A stretch of 64,000 nt of DNA, taken from positions 1 to 64,000 of IMG/VR virus record IMGVR_UViG_3300042876_000418. One strand, written 5' to 3'. The translations under genes were made by a program, and so were the position numbers. Under the pieces are notes generated by a model that had not been told where the DNA came from, made no database searches, and saw only the letters and a list, made by a program, of their open reading frames with translations. The stretch is from a virus. Shown piece by piece: positions 49,294-57,926 of this stretch (position 1 is the first letter of the stretch; each line of letters begins with the position of its first letter).

Positions 49294-52214
49294 TATTTCG
49301 CCTTACGGGTGCCGCGTTTGGGGGCTGAGGTAGGCTCTGCCGGGGTGACAGTCGCGGGTTTGACTGGTTCGGGTGGCTTGACAGGCTCCGGCTCCGGGAT
49401 CTTATCCACCACCTTCGCTAACGGACGCTCGAACACCTTTTCTTGATCTTTCCACATTTCATCAAACTCCGCACGCGCCTTCATAATAGCGTCCTGCGCT
49501 TGCTGAGGGGTGATGGGCGCGGGTTCTGGGGCTGGGGTGGGCATAGTTACCGGCGCAGCCTGTTGCACTGCCTGAGCGGGCGGGGGAGGCGTGGGGCGCG
49601 ATACGACCCGGAATAACTCGGTACGCATCAACTCGTTTACGTCCTCGGGCAGGCAGTCCACAAAGCGCTCAAACTGATTGTTGCCCGCGCGGTACTGATG
49701 ACCATTGGCGACAAACGTTCTGGCCCCAACCGTGGTGCCGGTGAACTCAAGGCGCACTTTAGACGCCGGCGGGGTGGATGGTACATACTGGATATCTTCC
49801 TGGTTGCCCCCGGCCCGTTTCGCTTTCAGAATTTCATTGGCGGCTTCACTGCCACCACAAGATGCACATGGACTCATTGTCTTTTCTCCTGTGAAGTAAC
49901 TCCCGTAACGTTCGCTCAGAACAGCCAGGATCCGCGATCCTTGATCGTTCGTAGTTCCGTCCGGGTTGATAGCTTTCATTCTGCGGAAGCCAGAGCCTAA
50001 CCGGTAAATCAATAGTGGCTCTGCAATCCGCTTTCCACAAACGCCGCGCGTCGCCAGATTGAGGAATAACTCCCAATCCTCCCACGACTCCAACTCTTCA
50101 TCGAAAGGATATTGCTTCATCGTTTCTGTTGGAATCAGCACCGAAACCGGGTGGTACATTTTCCACTCGTTGCGGTTCGGCTCTCCCGCCTCTCCCGTTG
50201 TCCACTTCCCTTTATCCAGCGCCAGCCAATCCGAGTACACATACCCGCCGTCAAAAGCCGCAGTCATCTTCTCCAGGCAGGTTGCGTCAAGTAGATCGTC
50301 AACGTCAAGAAAGAACACCAACGGCGCACGGGCCGCGCGTATCCCAATGTTTCGCGCTACGCCGGCCCCGCCACGTCTGCTCTTGTTGTCGATCACCCTT
50401 GCGAATGGGTAGCAAGATGGAATCTCTAGTTTATGCCCGGTGTCGTTGACAATCACGACTTCCCATGGGTAAAACGTCTGCCCGAGCAGGGTATCCACCG
50501 CGCTGGACACGTAACCCTCATGCCCAGGCCCTACCGGAACAATCACACTTACCGCCGGCTGGACATTGGCCCGCACCAACGGACGCGCCACGGGTGCCCC
50601 CATCGGATAATTCTTGCTTACCATCCAAGGATTTCCAACCTCAATCGAACGGTAAACCTTCGTTCTTGACGCCGATCCCTCATGACCGCGGTAAAGGAAC
50701 AGTGGATCTGACGTCACCTTTTTGGCCCGGAATCCAACCGATAACCCGCGCGTCCAAAATTCCGCATCCTCACCTGGCGCGTACTCCTGTTTGTACCCAC
50801 CTGCCCGTCGCCACATTTCGCGCCGAAACATACAGGCTGAGGGGATGCAGTTGGAGGGAGGATTGCTTACCGCCGATTGAATCTTCCAATCGAAGTTAGG
50901 CGGCCAATGTGATACCGATTGTATGTCCCCGTCCGGGTTGGTGATAGCCAGGCCAGAATAAGCGATTCCCAATCCGCGATCACCCGCTAACGCCGGCTGT
51001 AGCACCTGAATGAAGCGCTTATCCAGACGATCATCCGCGTCAAGACTGACGATGAATTCAGCCTTTGCCGCCGCGATCCCATTATTCCGCGCCCCGGCTA
51101 CCCCGGTATTAGTCTGATAGATTCCGGTGAATGCGATTCCCGCGCTTCTAACTTTATCTTCCATCCCTTGAATCGCCACCACACTATCATCCGTTGACCC
51201 GTCATCTACCACGATCAACTCAGCGGGCTTCACTGCCTGGCTGATGACACTATCTATCGCCGCGCCCACCCAACCCGCGTAATTGTGGCATGTGATTACC
51301 ACCGCCACGTCGTGCCGCTGTGGGTAGCGGGCGATCACATCGAACAGGCGGGCATACCGTTCCATCACGCGCGGCCACGTGTAGCGCTCCGCTGTAGCCC
51401 GCGCCCCGGCAGATAGGGCCGCACGATTCGCGCGGATGTACTCCACCCCTTCCACCAGACCCGCCACGTCGCCCGGCTTGACCAGGTACCCGGACTCGCC
51501 GTGCTTGACAATATCCGAAGTGCCGCCCCAATCCCACCCGAGTACCGGAATCCCACACGCCATTGCTTCAAGAGTCCCGATTCCGAAGGTCTCCATCGTG
51601 GTAGCAAGGTAGATGTCTGCCCCCGCAATAATCCCTTTCATCTGCTCAAACGGGATATTGCCGGTCAGGCGCATGGAGTCGGGTACGGGCAGTTTGTCAG
51701 GGGAGAAGGTAGACGTAACCTTGATTCCTCTATTCGCTAACTCCCATGCTGGTTGAGATTGACACACATCCCCCTCACGATTCTTGTTGTAGAGGATGTA
51801 ACCCCCATTTTCGCCCGGTCTGAATTCGTCAAGCTCAATCCCGTGGGGAATCACCACCGGGTTGAAGCGCATATCACGCCGGAAAGGCTCACCTACCCAC
51901 GAGGAAGGCACGGTCACGGCGATAGACTGGCGCACGGATTCGACAATGCTGCCGTTAGCATCGTGGTGCCAGGCTGAAAATTGATTGTGGGGGGTATCTT
52001 GCCAGTATAGCCCGTGTACCATCGTCAAGTCGATTCGGGGCCAATACGAAGGTTTGCCGATATGGGCCGCGTACACGTCCACATTGTCGCCCGGTTCTGA
52101 TATCAGATCAATTCCTAATCCAGGTAGATATTTCCATTGCGCCAATACCACCTGGCCTATGCCGGTATTCCGGGTAACTTGATCAGGGGACAGGCTAAGG
52201 CAAACTTTCATCAT
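49293..52214 (-). CDS. triple glycosyltransferase fusion (GT4-GT2-GT2)
   Basis: 973 residues. About 1-300: GT4-like transferase (HGIELDEFRPG, ATTMETFGIGTLEAMACGIPVLG, GESGYLVKPGD). About 305-530: GT2 domain (AVVITCHNYAGWVGAAIDSVISQ, VDDGSTDDS, SLDADDRLD with the DxD motif). About 555-790: second GT2 (SVIVPVGPGHEGYVSSAVDTLLGQ, FLDVDDLLD). About 800-973: CASCGG, a small conserved part and a Pro/Ala-rich acidic tail. Builds glycans, probably on a virion protein or modified DNA base. No sugar-nucleotide synthesis gene is visible. Confidence 0.88.
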   Translation of the reverse strand: MMKVCLSLSPDQVTRNTGIGQVVLAQWKYLPGLGIDLISEPGDNVDVYAAHIGKPSYWPRIDLTMVHGLYWQDTPHNQFSAWHHDANGSIVESVRQSIAVTVPSSWVGEPFRRDMRFNPVVIPHGIELDEFRPGENGGYILYNKNREGDVCQSQPAWELANRGIKVTSTFSPDKLPVPDSMRLTGNIPFEQMKGIIAGADIYLATTMETFGIGTLEAMACGIPVLGWDWGGTSDIVKHGESGYLVKPGDVAGLVEGVEYIRANRAALSAGARATAERYTWPRVMERYARLFDVIARYPQRHDVAVVITCHNYAGWVGAAIDSVISQAVKPAELIVVDDGSTDDSVVAIQGMEDKVRSAGIAFTGIYQTNTGVAGARNNGIAAAKAEFIVSLDADDRLDKRFIQVLQPALAGDRGLGIAYSGLAITNPDGDIQSVSHWPPNFDWKIQSAVSNPPSNCIPSACMFRREMWRRAGGYKQEYAPGEDAEFWTRGLSVGFRAKKVTSDPLFLYRGHEGSASRTKVYRSIEVGNPWMVSKNYPMGAPVARPLVRANVQPAVSVIVPVGPGHEGYVSSAVDTLLGQTFYPWEVVIVNDTGHKLEIPSCYPFARVIDNKSRRGGAGVARNIGIRAARAPLVFFLDVDDLLDATCLEKMTAAFDGGYVYSDWLALDKGKWTTGEAGEPNRNEWKMYHPVSVLIPTETMKQYPFDEELESWEDWELFLNLATRGVCGKRIAEPLLIYRLGSGFRRMKAINPDGTTNDQGSRILAVLSERYGSYFTGEKTMSPCASCGGSEAANEILKAKRAGGNQEDIQYVPSTPPASKVRLEFTGTTVGARTFVANGHQYRAGNNQFERFVDCLPEDVNELMRTELFRVVSRPTPPPPAQAVQQAAPVTMPTPAPEPAPITPQQAQDAIMKARAEFDEMWKDQEKVFERPLAKVVDKIPEPEPVKPPEPVKPATVTPAEPTSAPKRGTRKAK

Positions 52215-52774
52215 TTCGCCTTTCGCGTCACCATCGTGGTGTCAACCAGATAGACAAATTCCAGTTTTCCCGATCCGATCCATTCGTCAATCACGCGCTT
52301 TACATCCGCCCAATTGATGGAGTCGTAATCATGGAAGGCCATGAAGCCCCCTGGTTTGAGGTGGGGGTACCATGCCTCAATATCCCCACGGCAGCCAGCT
52401 TCACTATGATCCGCGTCAATAAAGATGCAATCCGCTTTCGGCCCGGCATAATCACGCCCGGCTTTATGACTGTCACTGTGGATCTGCTTTGGGTAGGGCA
52501 GCCCGGCTTGATCGAAGGCATTGCGCTCGTTGCCCAGGCCACCGAACGGGTTGCCCTCGTTGGTGATATCCACGGTGGTGAGATTAAGCCCGCGCCCGGC
52601 TTCAGCAAAGCACAGGCCCGAGGTACCGAACCCCGCGCCCACGTTGATCACCACCCCGCCCTCCGGGACCATCGCGGCAAGGGTATACATGCCGAAGCAT
52701 TCAATATCATGCAGCATTCCGAACGCCTTGCTCAGTTCAAAGGCTTGATAGGTCTTCATAGGCTTATACGACAT
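52211..52774 (-). CDS. class I SAM-dependent methyltransferase (Methyltransf_24-like)
   Basis: 187 residues. VINVGAGFGTSG (motif I, about residues 38-49), TTVDITNEG, DCIFIDADHSEAGCRGDIEAW and LKPGGFMAFHDYD are typical of small-molecule or sugar O-methyltransferases. In the glycosylation cassette, probably methylates a sugar. Overlaps both neighbours. Confidence 0.8.
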   Translation of the reverse strand: MSYKPMKTYQAFELSKAFGMLHDIECFGMYTLAAMVPEGGVVINVGAGFGTSGLCFAEAGRGLNLTTVDITNEGNPFGGLGNERNAFDQAGLPYPKQIHSDSHKAGRDYAGPKADCIFIDADHSEAGCRGDIEAWYPHLKPGGFMAFHDYDSINWADVKRVIDEWIGSGKLEFVYLVDTTMVTRKAK

Positions 52775-53477
52775 AATTCAAACTCTCCAGTTCTTGATAA
52801 TCTTGATTGCTCAATTGCCGCGCCGGGTTCATCCAATCGCCGCCGCGCTCAAACTTACCGCCCCGCACCATGATCTGATATTGAAGCGGCCATTGACGGG
52901 TTCCGAATACCCGCAACTGCGGGAATTCATCCTTCAGCCGCGATCCCCCTGCGATCTCGCATTGCCAGGGGTCCCAATTGGAATGGAGCAGGGCCGAAAG
53001 GTGATCTGCATTCCATATGGATGCCTGGAAGCTCACCTGATACGGACTCTCTAACCCCTCTATGATATCCACCCGCCCAATCGCCCCCACCGGCGCGATA
53101 TTGCCGGAATACAGGCGATCCGTGGTGATGTCGAATCGTAGCGCGTTGGGGTTGCTCTGCATGAATTCAGTGCACACCCCAAGCGCCCAGATATCAGCCC
53201 GCCGGGTTAGCCAGTAGTCCTCCAGCAGAATCGCAACGTGCCCGCCTGCGTAGCCCCTGAGCAGTTCCTTTAGCGCGTTACTCCACTTCCCAATCGGATA
53301 ATTCGCCATGTCACCGATTGAGACGAAATCAAATCCTTCCAGTAGATCGAACTGAGGCTGACGGAATCCAGCGATTGTGACCGGAATCTCAGGCGCGTAT
53401 TTGCGCCACTGGTGCATAAAGCCGGGAATCATATGGTCGTGCTTATCAGACGTAAGGCAGATGTAAGGAATGGTCAT
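52764..53477 (-). CDS. glycosyltransferase-like protein
   Basis: 237 residues. ICLTSDKHDHMIPGFMHQWRKYAPEIPVTIAGF, VAILLEDYWLTR (EDYW in the place of a metal-binding DxD) and FQASIWNADHLSALL suggest a GT-A fold transferase of an unnamed phage/bacterial group. First gene of the cassette. The promoter puts transcription start at the ATG, so it is leaderless. Confidence 0.6.
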   Translation of the reverse strand: MTIPYICLTSDKHDHMIPGFMHQWRKYAPEIPVTIAGFRQPQFDLLEGFDFVSIGDMANYPIGKWSNALKELLRGYAGGHVAILLEDYWLTRRADIWALGVCTEFMQSNPNALRFDITTDRLYSGNIAPVGAIGRVDIIEGLESPYQVSFQASIWNADHLSALLHSNWDPWQCEIAGGSRLKDEFPQLRVFGTRQWPLQYQIMVRGGKFERGGDWMNPARQLSNQDYQELESLNYVV

Positions 53478-53483
53478 GATTTG

Positions 53484-53492
53484 ATTATATCA
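53484..53492 (-). promoter_or_regulatory. extended -10 promoter TGATATAAT, leaderless
   Basis: Minus-strand TATAAT (53484-53489) preceded by TGA, 6 bases before the ATG at 53477. No ribosome binding site. No good -35. Confidence 0.55.
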
Positions 53493-53506
53493 CGATGGAC
53501 AACCGC

Positions 53507-53535
53507 TTGACTTTTAGTGTATTACGATGTAGAAT
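53507..53535 (+). promoter_or_regulatory. promoter TTGACT-17-TAGAAT
   Basis: TTGACT (53507-53512), spacer TTTAGTGTATTACGATG, TAGAAT (53530-53535). Contains the clearest copy of the core AGTGTATTAC. Confidence 0.85.
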
Positions 53536-53541
53536 AAGTGT

Positions 53542-53650
53542 CATACAGATTGAGCGCGGCAGAAACGCAATGTTGAAACCTGCGTTTTACAACCATAGCG
53601 GACAACCGCTGTGATAGCGATCCCTGGTTAAAGCATGGCGCTCAATCTGT
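53542..53650 (+). ncRNA. structured leader RNA closed by a 12-bp stem
   Basis: CAGATTGAGCGC (53546-53557) pairs perfectly with GCGCTCAATCTG (53638-53649). Inside: AAACGCA (53563-53569) with TGCGTTT (53581-53587), crossed by GTTG/CAAC (53572-53575/53590-53593), and an AGCGG/CCGCT hairpin with ACAA loop. No terminator; the GGAGGGAACAATG of the 53678 gene follows 17 bases later. Riboswitch-like, no known class recognised. Confidence 0.65.
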
Positions 53651-53677
53651 AACTTTCTGAATGTTCTGGAGGGAACA

Positions 53678-53947
53678 ATGACGCGATTAGAGGCTTTACG
53701 AGCAGCAAAAGACGCCGGATTTACCCATGCGGTTTTGCACCCATACACGTATCACGCCCGGACGATTGAATCGCATATCCAGGAGGCGCAAACCGGGCAG
53801 AATGATATCTCTTATCCAGGATCAAGCGCCGCGTCCGAAGTGTGGACTTTCGACGTAAACGAAAATGCAGTTAACGGAGACAGCGCGTGGTACTCTCTTT
53901 CTATCAAAGATGCCGCCGTGTTTGATAATTCTGGAGGGAACGAATGA
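53678..53947 (+). CDS. hypothetical protein
   Basis: 89 residues. LRAAKDAGFTHAVLHPYTYHARTIESHIQEA. GGAGGGAACA before ATG. Follows the structured leader; ATGA overlap with the next gene. Unknown. Confidence 0.7.
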   Translation: MTRLEALRAAKDAGFTHAVLHPYTYHARTIESHIQEAQTGQNDISYPGSSAASEVWTFDVNENAVNGDSAWYSLSIKDAAVFDNSGGNE

Positions 53948-54489
53948 GTTACGACATCGACACAGGAACAATAACGCACGAATGCTCCGGGTGCGGAGCG
54001 GTTTTTTCTATTGGGCCGAAAGAAAGTTTCACCGTGTTTTGCCCGGTATGCACAGAGAAGCGCGAAACGACTAGCCGCAAACTTTCTTTGCGGAGTTATT
54101 TGAATGCGCTGAAAGTTCAACGTCAAAAGATCGTAGACGGGAAAAAGCTATCCGGCTTCGATGACACGACCGTCGGGGATAAGGACACTCAAGTGACTTG
54201 GGGTATGTGCCACGAAGATCCCGACTTATTCCCAGACCCAGAAGATCATCGCTGGCCTTACGAATTTAAATCAAGAGGAAGATACGCGCCGAAAAGTATG
54301 CCCCATAGATGCCCATTTCGACGTGTTCCCAGATTCAACAAGGGCGAAGTCGATAAAACATCGCCTGATGGGTGCTTTTATGAGTGCGCGTTTTTCAGGG
54401 GGCAAAAGCCTCAAAAAGAGCAGGCGTTAGCATGGTATGACGAAATTATCCTTGAAGTAGAAGCAAGAATATCAAAGGGGGAGTCGTAA
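53944..54489 (+). CDS. zinc-binding protein
   Basis: 181 residues. CSGCG (14-18) and CPVC (33-36) form an N-terminal zinc ribbon; more Cys/His residues occur at 89-150 (MCHEDPD, HRCPF, GCFYECAF). Unknown role. Confidence 0.7.
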   Translation: MSYDIDTGTITHECSGCGAVFSIGPKESFTVFCPVCTEKRETTSRKLSLRSYLNALKVQRQKIVDGKKLSGFDDTTVGDKDTQVTWGMCHEDPDLFPDPEDHRWPYEFKSRGRYAPKSMPHRCPFRRVPRFNKGEVDKTSPDGCFYECAFFRGQKPQKEQALAWYDEIILEVEARISKGES

Positions 54490-55292
54490 TGCTTGACGAT
54501 AAGATTATCAGCCGTCAAACTGTATCCGGCATGGTGGGCGCGTACAAACAAGCCTGTGACGAAATAGACCGCGGTTATGCCCTGCTCTGGCAGGCCCAAC
54601 AGCGCTTGGTAGCGGCATTCTCGGATAAGTACAGCACGTTTACGGTGATCAACGATCATCACCACCGTCTGGAAGGCGAGGAAGCGCGAATCGCAAAGTT
54701 GCGGATTCGCAAGGCCGCGTGGCGTCAAGTCATATCCCTGCTCGAAATTCACAAAGTCATGACTGCGAAGGCATGGGACGATATGATTGAAAAGTTGAAT
54801 AGCGATAGCGTGCCCGAGCTAACCGAGGAAGAGGTATTCAGCACGTTAGAGACGCTACGCCAGAATGCCAGGGAATACGCCAAAGCCGCGATCATTGAGA
54901 CTTACAATTTCCTAATGCGTGGTCAGGATGATTGGAATCGGCACAAAACCAACACAAAAAACGCCCGGCGCTCCCTGGGAGAAAAGATAATTATCCCTGG
55001 GATATTGGAACACGACTACGGTGAGGGTATGCGCGTCAAGTCTTATTATGATAACGACGTGGTCGGAATCGACAAGGTGTTTTCGGCCCTTGACGGTTGC
55101 GGCATTCCAGACGGCTATAAATCGCCCCTGGTCGATGCAATCAATACCAGCAAGGGCGCGATGGGCGGATCGACCACTTATTTTTCGTTTCGTTGCCACC
55201 ACAACGGGAACCTTCATCTTGTTTTCAAGCGCATGGATCTGGTTGACCTGCTCAATCGCAAAGCGGGCTATAGCGGGAAATTACCTGATTGA
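54489..55292 (+). CDS. DUF4942-like protein
   Basis: 267 residues. The C-terminal FSFRCHHNGNLHLVFKRMDLVDLLNRKAG together with the helical middle matches DUF4942 proteins of mobile elements, which often sit near methyltransferases. No enzymatic function is established. Start overlaps the previous stop by one base (TAATG). Confidence 0.65.
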   Translation: MLDDKIISRQTVSGMVGAYKQACDEIDRGYALLWQAQQRLVAAFSDKYSTFTVINDHHHRLEGEEARIAKLRIRKAAWRQVISLLEIHKVMTAKAWDDMIEKLNSDSVPELTEEEVFSTLETLRQNAREYAKAAIIETYNFLMRGQDDWNRHKTNTKNARRSLGEKIIIPGILEHDYGEGMRVKSYYDNDVVGIDKVFSALDGCGIPDGYKSPLVDAINTSKGAMGGSTTYFSFRCHHNGNLHLVFKRMDLVDLLNRKAGYSGKLPD

Positions 55293-55316
55293 CAGAACTG
55301 TAATACAATGTATAAT
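55289..55316 (+). promoter_or_regulatory. promoter TTGACA-16-TATAAT
   Basis: TTGACA (55289-55294, overlapping the previous stop), spacer with CTGTAATACAATG, TATAAT (55311-55316). Followed by GTGTCATAC as at 53538. Confidence 0.8.
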
Positions 55317-55333
55317 AGAAAGTGTCATACAAA

Positions 55334-55356
55334 ACGCCTGGAGGGAAACCGGGCGT
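55334..55356 (+). promoter_or_regulatory. leader hairpin with a GGAGGGAAA decoy
   Basis: ACGCCTGG pairs with CCGGGCGT (8 bp, one G-U) exposing loop AGGGAAA. The hairpin thus displays most of the phage ribosome binding site in a loop, 25 bases before the real one (AAAGGA) of the 55381 gene. Confidence 0.5.
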
Positions 55357-55380
55357 ACCTATCAAATGAAAGGATGAACG

Positions 55381-56084
55381 ATGGAAGATAAACCTACCTG
55401 GGACTACACCCCCGCCCCGGTCCCATACCCCAATCGGGTGATGGAGTTGGCCTGCGAATTGCGCCGGATGCGCGATGTGTTGGCCGAAACTCGCCTGTTG
55501 ATTGGCGATTACGACTTGATCATTGAGCATACCGAACTCAGCCTCACGCCCGCCGAAGGCTGGCCTGGAAAGAACGAAGCCGAGAGCAAAGTCAGTCAGG
55601 CCCGCGTGTACGCTGAGTATCCACCCCTGCGCGAATACCGCAATAACCGCTCCGGGCATATCTCGATTGCCGAACGGTTGGAAGCGTCAATCCAATCCGC
55701 CCGTGATGAACTGCGGGCCTGGGAATTGTCCATTCAGGATAATCTGACTGCGGTCCTGGGCGGCGTGTTCGCCTTCGCTTACGCCGCGCAATTGGCGGGG
55801 AAACAGGCCGCGAAGATCAAGCCGCGGTCAAAGAAGATGAGTTTATCGCGTCTCAACCCGAACCGGACTCAGACTGGCCCGGAAGCGGGATTCCGGTATC
55901 GGACAACACGATTACGCATTGCAACGGCTGTGATCTTTGCGATCCCGATCTGGACTTCGATAATTTGCCCGGTACGGATATCCCGATTGAGGCGGGTGAT
56001 TGTACGATGATCCACGACCCCGCCGCGGGCAAGTCAACGTCCAACCCGAACACCACCGATCCATTTGGCGAACTGCCATTCTAA
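55381..56084 (+). CDS. coiled-coil protein with -1 frameshift and SSB-like acidic tail
   Basis: Frame 0 starts at ATG 55381 and codes sensible protein (coiled coil about 15-125) to about AYAAQLAGK near 55806. Beyond that, frame 0 becomes basic and unlike protein, while the -1 frame reads TGREDQAAVKEDEFIASQPEP, CNGCDLCDPDLDFDN and ends DPFGELPF at TAA 56084. The end resembles the acidic tip of SSB proteins. No start codon or ribosome binding site serves the -1 frame. Expression needs a ribosomal shift near GCG GGG AAA C (55796-55805), or the gene is mutated. Confidence 0.6.
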
Positions 56085-56128
56085 CAGACGCCGGAAGGGG
56101 GCCGGCGTATCATTCAACTGGAGGAAAT

Positions 56129-56305
56129 ATGCTCTGGAAACTTATCCCGCCCGCGGTTATCGCGGCTATTTGCGCCCTGTTTTGGGCGGGGCTGTTGTCC
56201 CTGCTCAAAGCGCCCGCCGCTATCACGTGGGGAGTCGCCGCGCTCACCTTCGTGGTGATGTTCCCTACCCTAATTGCCATGCAGATTGCAAAGAGGACGC
56301 AATGA
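56129..56305 (+). CDS. small membrane protein
   Basis: 58 residues, two transmembrane helices (IPPAVIAAICALFWAGLLSLL and ITWGVAALTFVVMFPTLIAM). GGAGGAAAT before ATG. Overlaps the next gene (ATGA). Confidence 0.65.
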   Translation: MLWKLIPPAVIAAICALFWAGLLSLLKAPAAITWGVAALTFVVMFPTLIAMQIAKRTQ

Positions 56306-56871
56306 GTAAAACTCGCACTGAGCAAATCTCAGCCCGCCTGCCTGACTTTATGGCGGAATGGTTGCGGTTGGGTACCGATGGTTTGACCGGGGAATTGAAA
56401 GACTCCGTTCGCCGCGCCATGATCACCCGCGATTTTGACCGCTACCGGGATATCTACGCCGGGGACCTCGATCTTATCCAGGTGCTCAATATCACCCCGA
56501 CCATGATCGAGTCGGAGAACCCGGACGAAAGTACCGCGATGGTCGCTTACATCCTGGTGCAGGGGGCCGCCGCAAAGCTGGCTGAGGCTGTGTCCAGTAT
56601 GGTCCGCACAGGCGCGGTTGATCCGAAAGTTACCGAGCGGATTCGATTATGGCTGCTGGCAGATCGCGCTACATTCAACAATCAGGGTGAAGATATTGTC
56701 ATCTACCTATCACGCCGCTGGCGGAATCACGTTGCGGTAGAAAACGGGGCGGCATCTCTGAAATCCGCTATCAGCAATTTTATTCACGCGGGGATCAAGA
56801 TTGACGCAGGAGAATACCCCGGCATTGAATCCGTGGTCACCACCGGAAAGGAAAACGACAATGCCGCCTAA
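56302..56871 (+). CDS. hypothetical protein, possible DNA-binding N-terminus
   Basis: 189 residues. The N-terminal TEQISARLPDFMAEWLRLGTDGLTGELKDSVRRAM could be a ribbon-helix-helix; the rest is helical. Unknown. Confidence 0.6.
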   Translation: MSKTRTEQISARLPDFMAEWLRLGTDGLTGELKDSVRRAMITRDFDRYRDIYAGDLDLIQVLNITPTMIESENPDESTAMVAYILVQGAAAKLAEAVSSMVRTGAVDPKVTERIRLWLLADRATFNNQGEDIVIYLSRRWRNHVAVENGAASLKSAISNFIHAGIKIDAGEYPGIESVVTTGKENDNAA

Positions 56872-57124
56872 ACCGCCAATCCACGTTTTCGATTTACAGC
56901 GCTATCAGCGCGGCTGGTCATTCGTGGTGGAATTCCACCGTCACGGGCAGGGGATGAAGGTCTACTACTGTACCGGACCGGATGGAGTCGGGCTGTGGGC
57001 GGGCAAGCGCCCCGGCACCTTACCCGAATCGTGCATCGCGCCCGAGTTGACCGTGCCGTCTCACCACCAGGGGGCACTGAAAGTTATCCGCGATTACTTT
57101 TCAAATAGGAAGGCGGAAGGATGA
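56861..57124 (+). CDS. hypothetical protein
   Basis: 87 residues. WSFVVEFHRHGQGMKVYYCTGPDGVGLW, beta-rich. AAAGGAAAACGACA before ATG 56861. Overlaps both neighbours. Confidence 0.65.
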   Translation: MPPKPPIHVFDLQRYQRGWSFVVEFHRHGQGMKVYYCTGPDGVGLWAGKRPGTLPESCIAPELTVPSHHQGALKVIRDYFSNRKAEG

Positions 57125-57630
57125 ACCTGGGCGACCTGACGATTGGCGCGATTATCATCTTCCTGATTCTATTCGGGCTGAGTAAAGCGCGGTACGAAAC
57201 GATCAAAGAGTCGCGCATTCGTCAGGCCCGCGCCACCTATGCCCGCGAATCCCCGTTCAACAAAAGCGCCGCCCTTTACGCCCCCGGCGAATATTGGGAA
57301 GAGCAGAGAAAATACGGGTTGACACCAGAGGAATCGGAGAACATCAAATTTCTACTTGAGGCCGAAGAGCGCGGGCGGCAAGAGATTGAGCAGGTGCGCA
57401 CGGTGGTCCGAGAGAACAACCGGGCCGAACAGTTAGCGCGACTCGAATCACAAAGCGTATTCAACCGTATGCGCCAGGACTCGGGTGGCAGTGTTATCTC
57501 GAAATACGACCGGGAGCACCTACCGCCAGAGACGATGGAAGAGGTTATGGACGCGAAAGTGAACGAGGATATGGAGTCCAGGCGGCAAGAAGAGGCCGAA
57601 GGACGAAGAAAAGCATATCAAGAATGGTAA
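57121..57630 (+). CDS. membrane-anchored coiled-coil protein
   Basis: 169 residues. One N-terminal transmembrane helix (LTIGAIIIFLILFGL) then a long charged coiled coil with Arg/Glu runs. Unknown. Confidence 0.65.
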   Translation: MNLGDLTIGAIIIFLILFGLSKARYETIKESRIRQARATYARESPFNKSAALYAPGEYWEEQRKYGLTPEESENIKFLLEAEERGRQEIEQVRTVVRENNRAEQLARLESQSVFNRMRQDSGGSVISKYDREHLPPETMEEVMDAKVNEDMESRRQEEAEGRRKAYQEW

Positions 57631-57645
57631 TGTCCATTTATGACA
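57631..57645. promoter_or_regulatory. dyad operator TGTCC-N5-TGACA
   Basis: TGTCCATTTATGACA right after the 57630 stop. The following leader has AACTCGG/CCGAGTT hairpin (57657-57673) and three ATTCCGAG repeats before the ribosome binding site of 57708. Confidence 0.6.
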
Positions 57646-57656
57646 ATGGGAAACAA

Positions 57657-57694
57657 TAAACTCGGATTCCGAGTTATTCCGAGATAATTCCGAG
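57657..57694. repeat. ATTCCGAG repeats in leader
   Basis: ATTCCGAGTT, ATTCCGAGATA and ATTCCGAGATT in tandem at about 11-12 bp spacing, the first also forming a 7-bp hairpin with the preceding AACTCGG. Possible operator or anti-ribosome-binding-site element. Confidence 0.6.
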
Positions 57695-57707
57695 ATTGGA
57701 GGGAACA

Positions 57708-57926
57708 ATGCAAACAGGCATGTTATGGTTCGACAATGACCCCAAGACCGATATCCCCACAAAAGTGCGCCGGGCGGCGGGGTACTACGAACACAAGTAC
57801 GGCAAGGCCCCCACGATCTGTTTTGCCGCTCCGAATTTCACCAACCCGCCTGACAACGTAGACGGGATCACCGTCAAGACGAACCGGGCGATCATGGCGA
57901 GTCACCTTTGGATTGGGGTGGAATAG
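57708..57926 (+). CDS. hypothetical protein
   Basis: 72 residues from ATG 57708 (GGAGGGAACA). VRRAAGYYEHKYGKAPTICFAAPNFTNPP resembles small phage proteins of unknown function. Confidence 0.65.
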   Translation: MQTGMLWFDNDPKTDIPTKVRRAAGYYEHKYGKAPTICFAAPNFTNPPDNVDGITVKTNRAIMASHLWIGVE

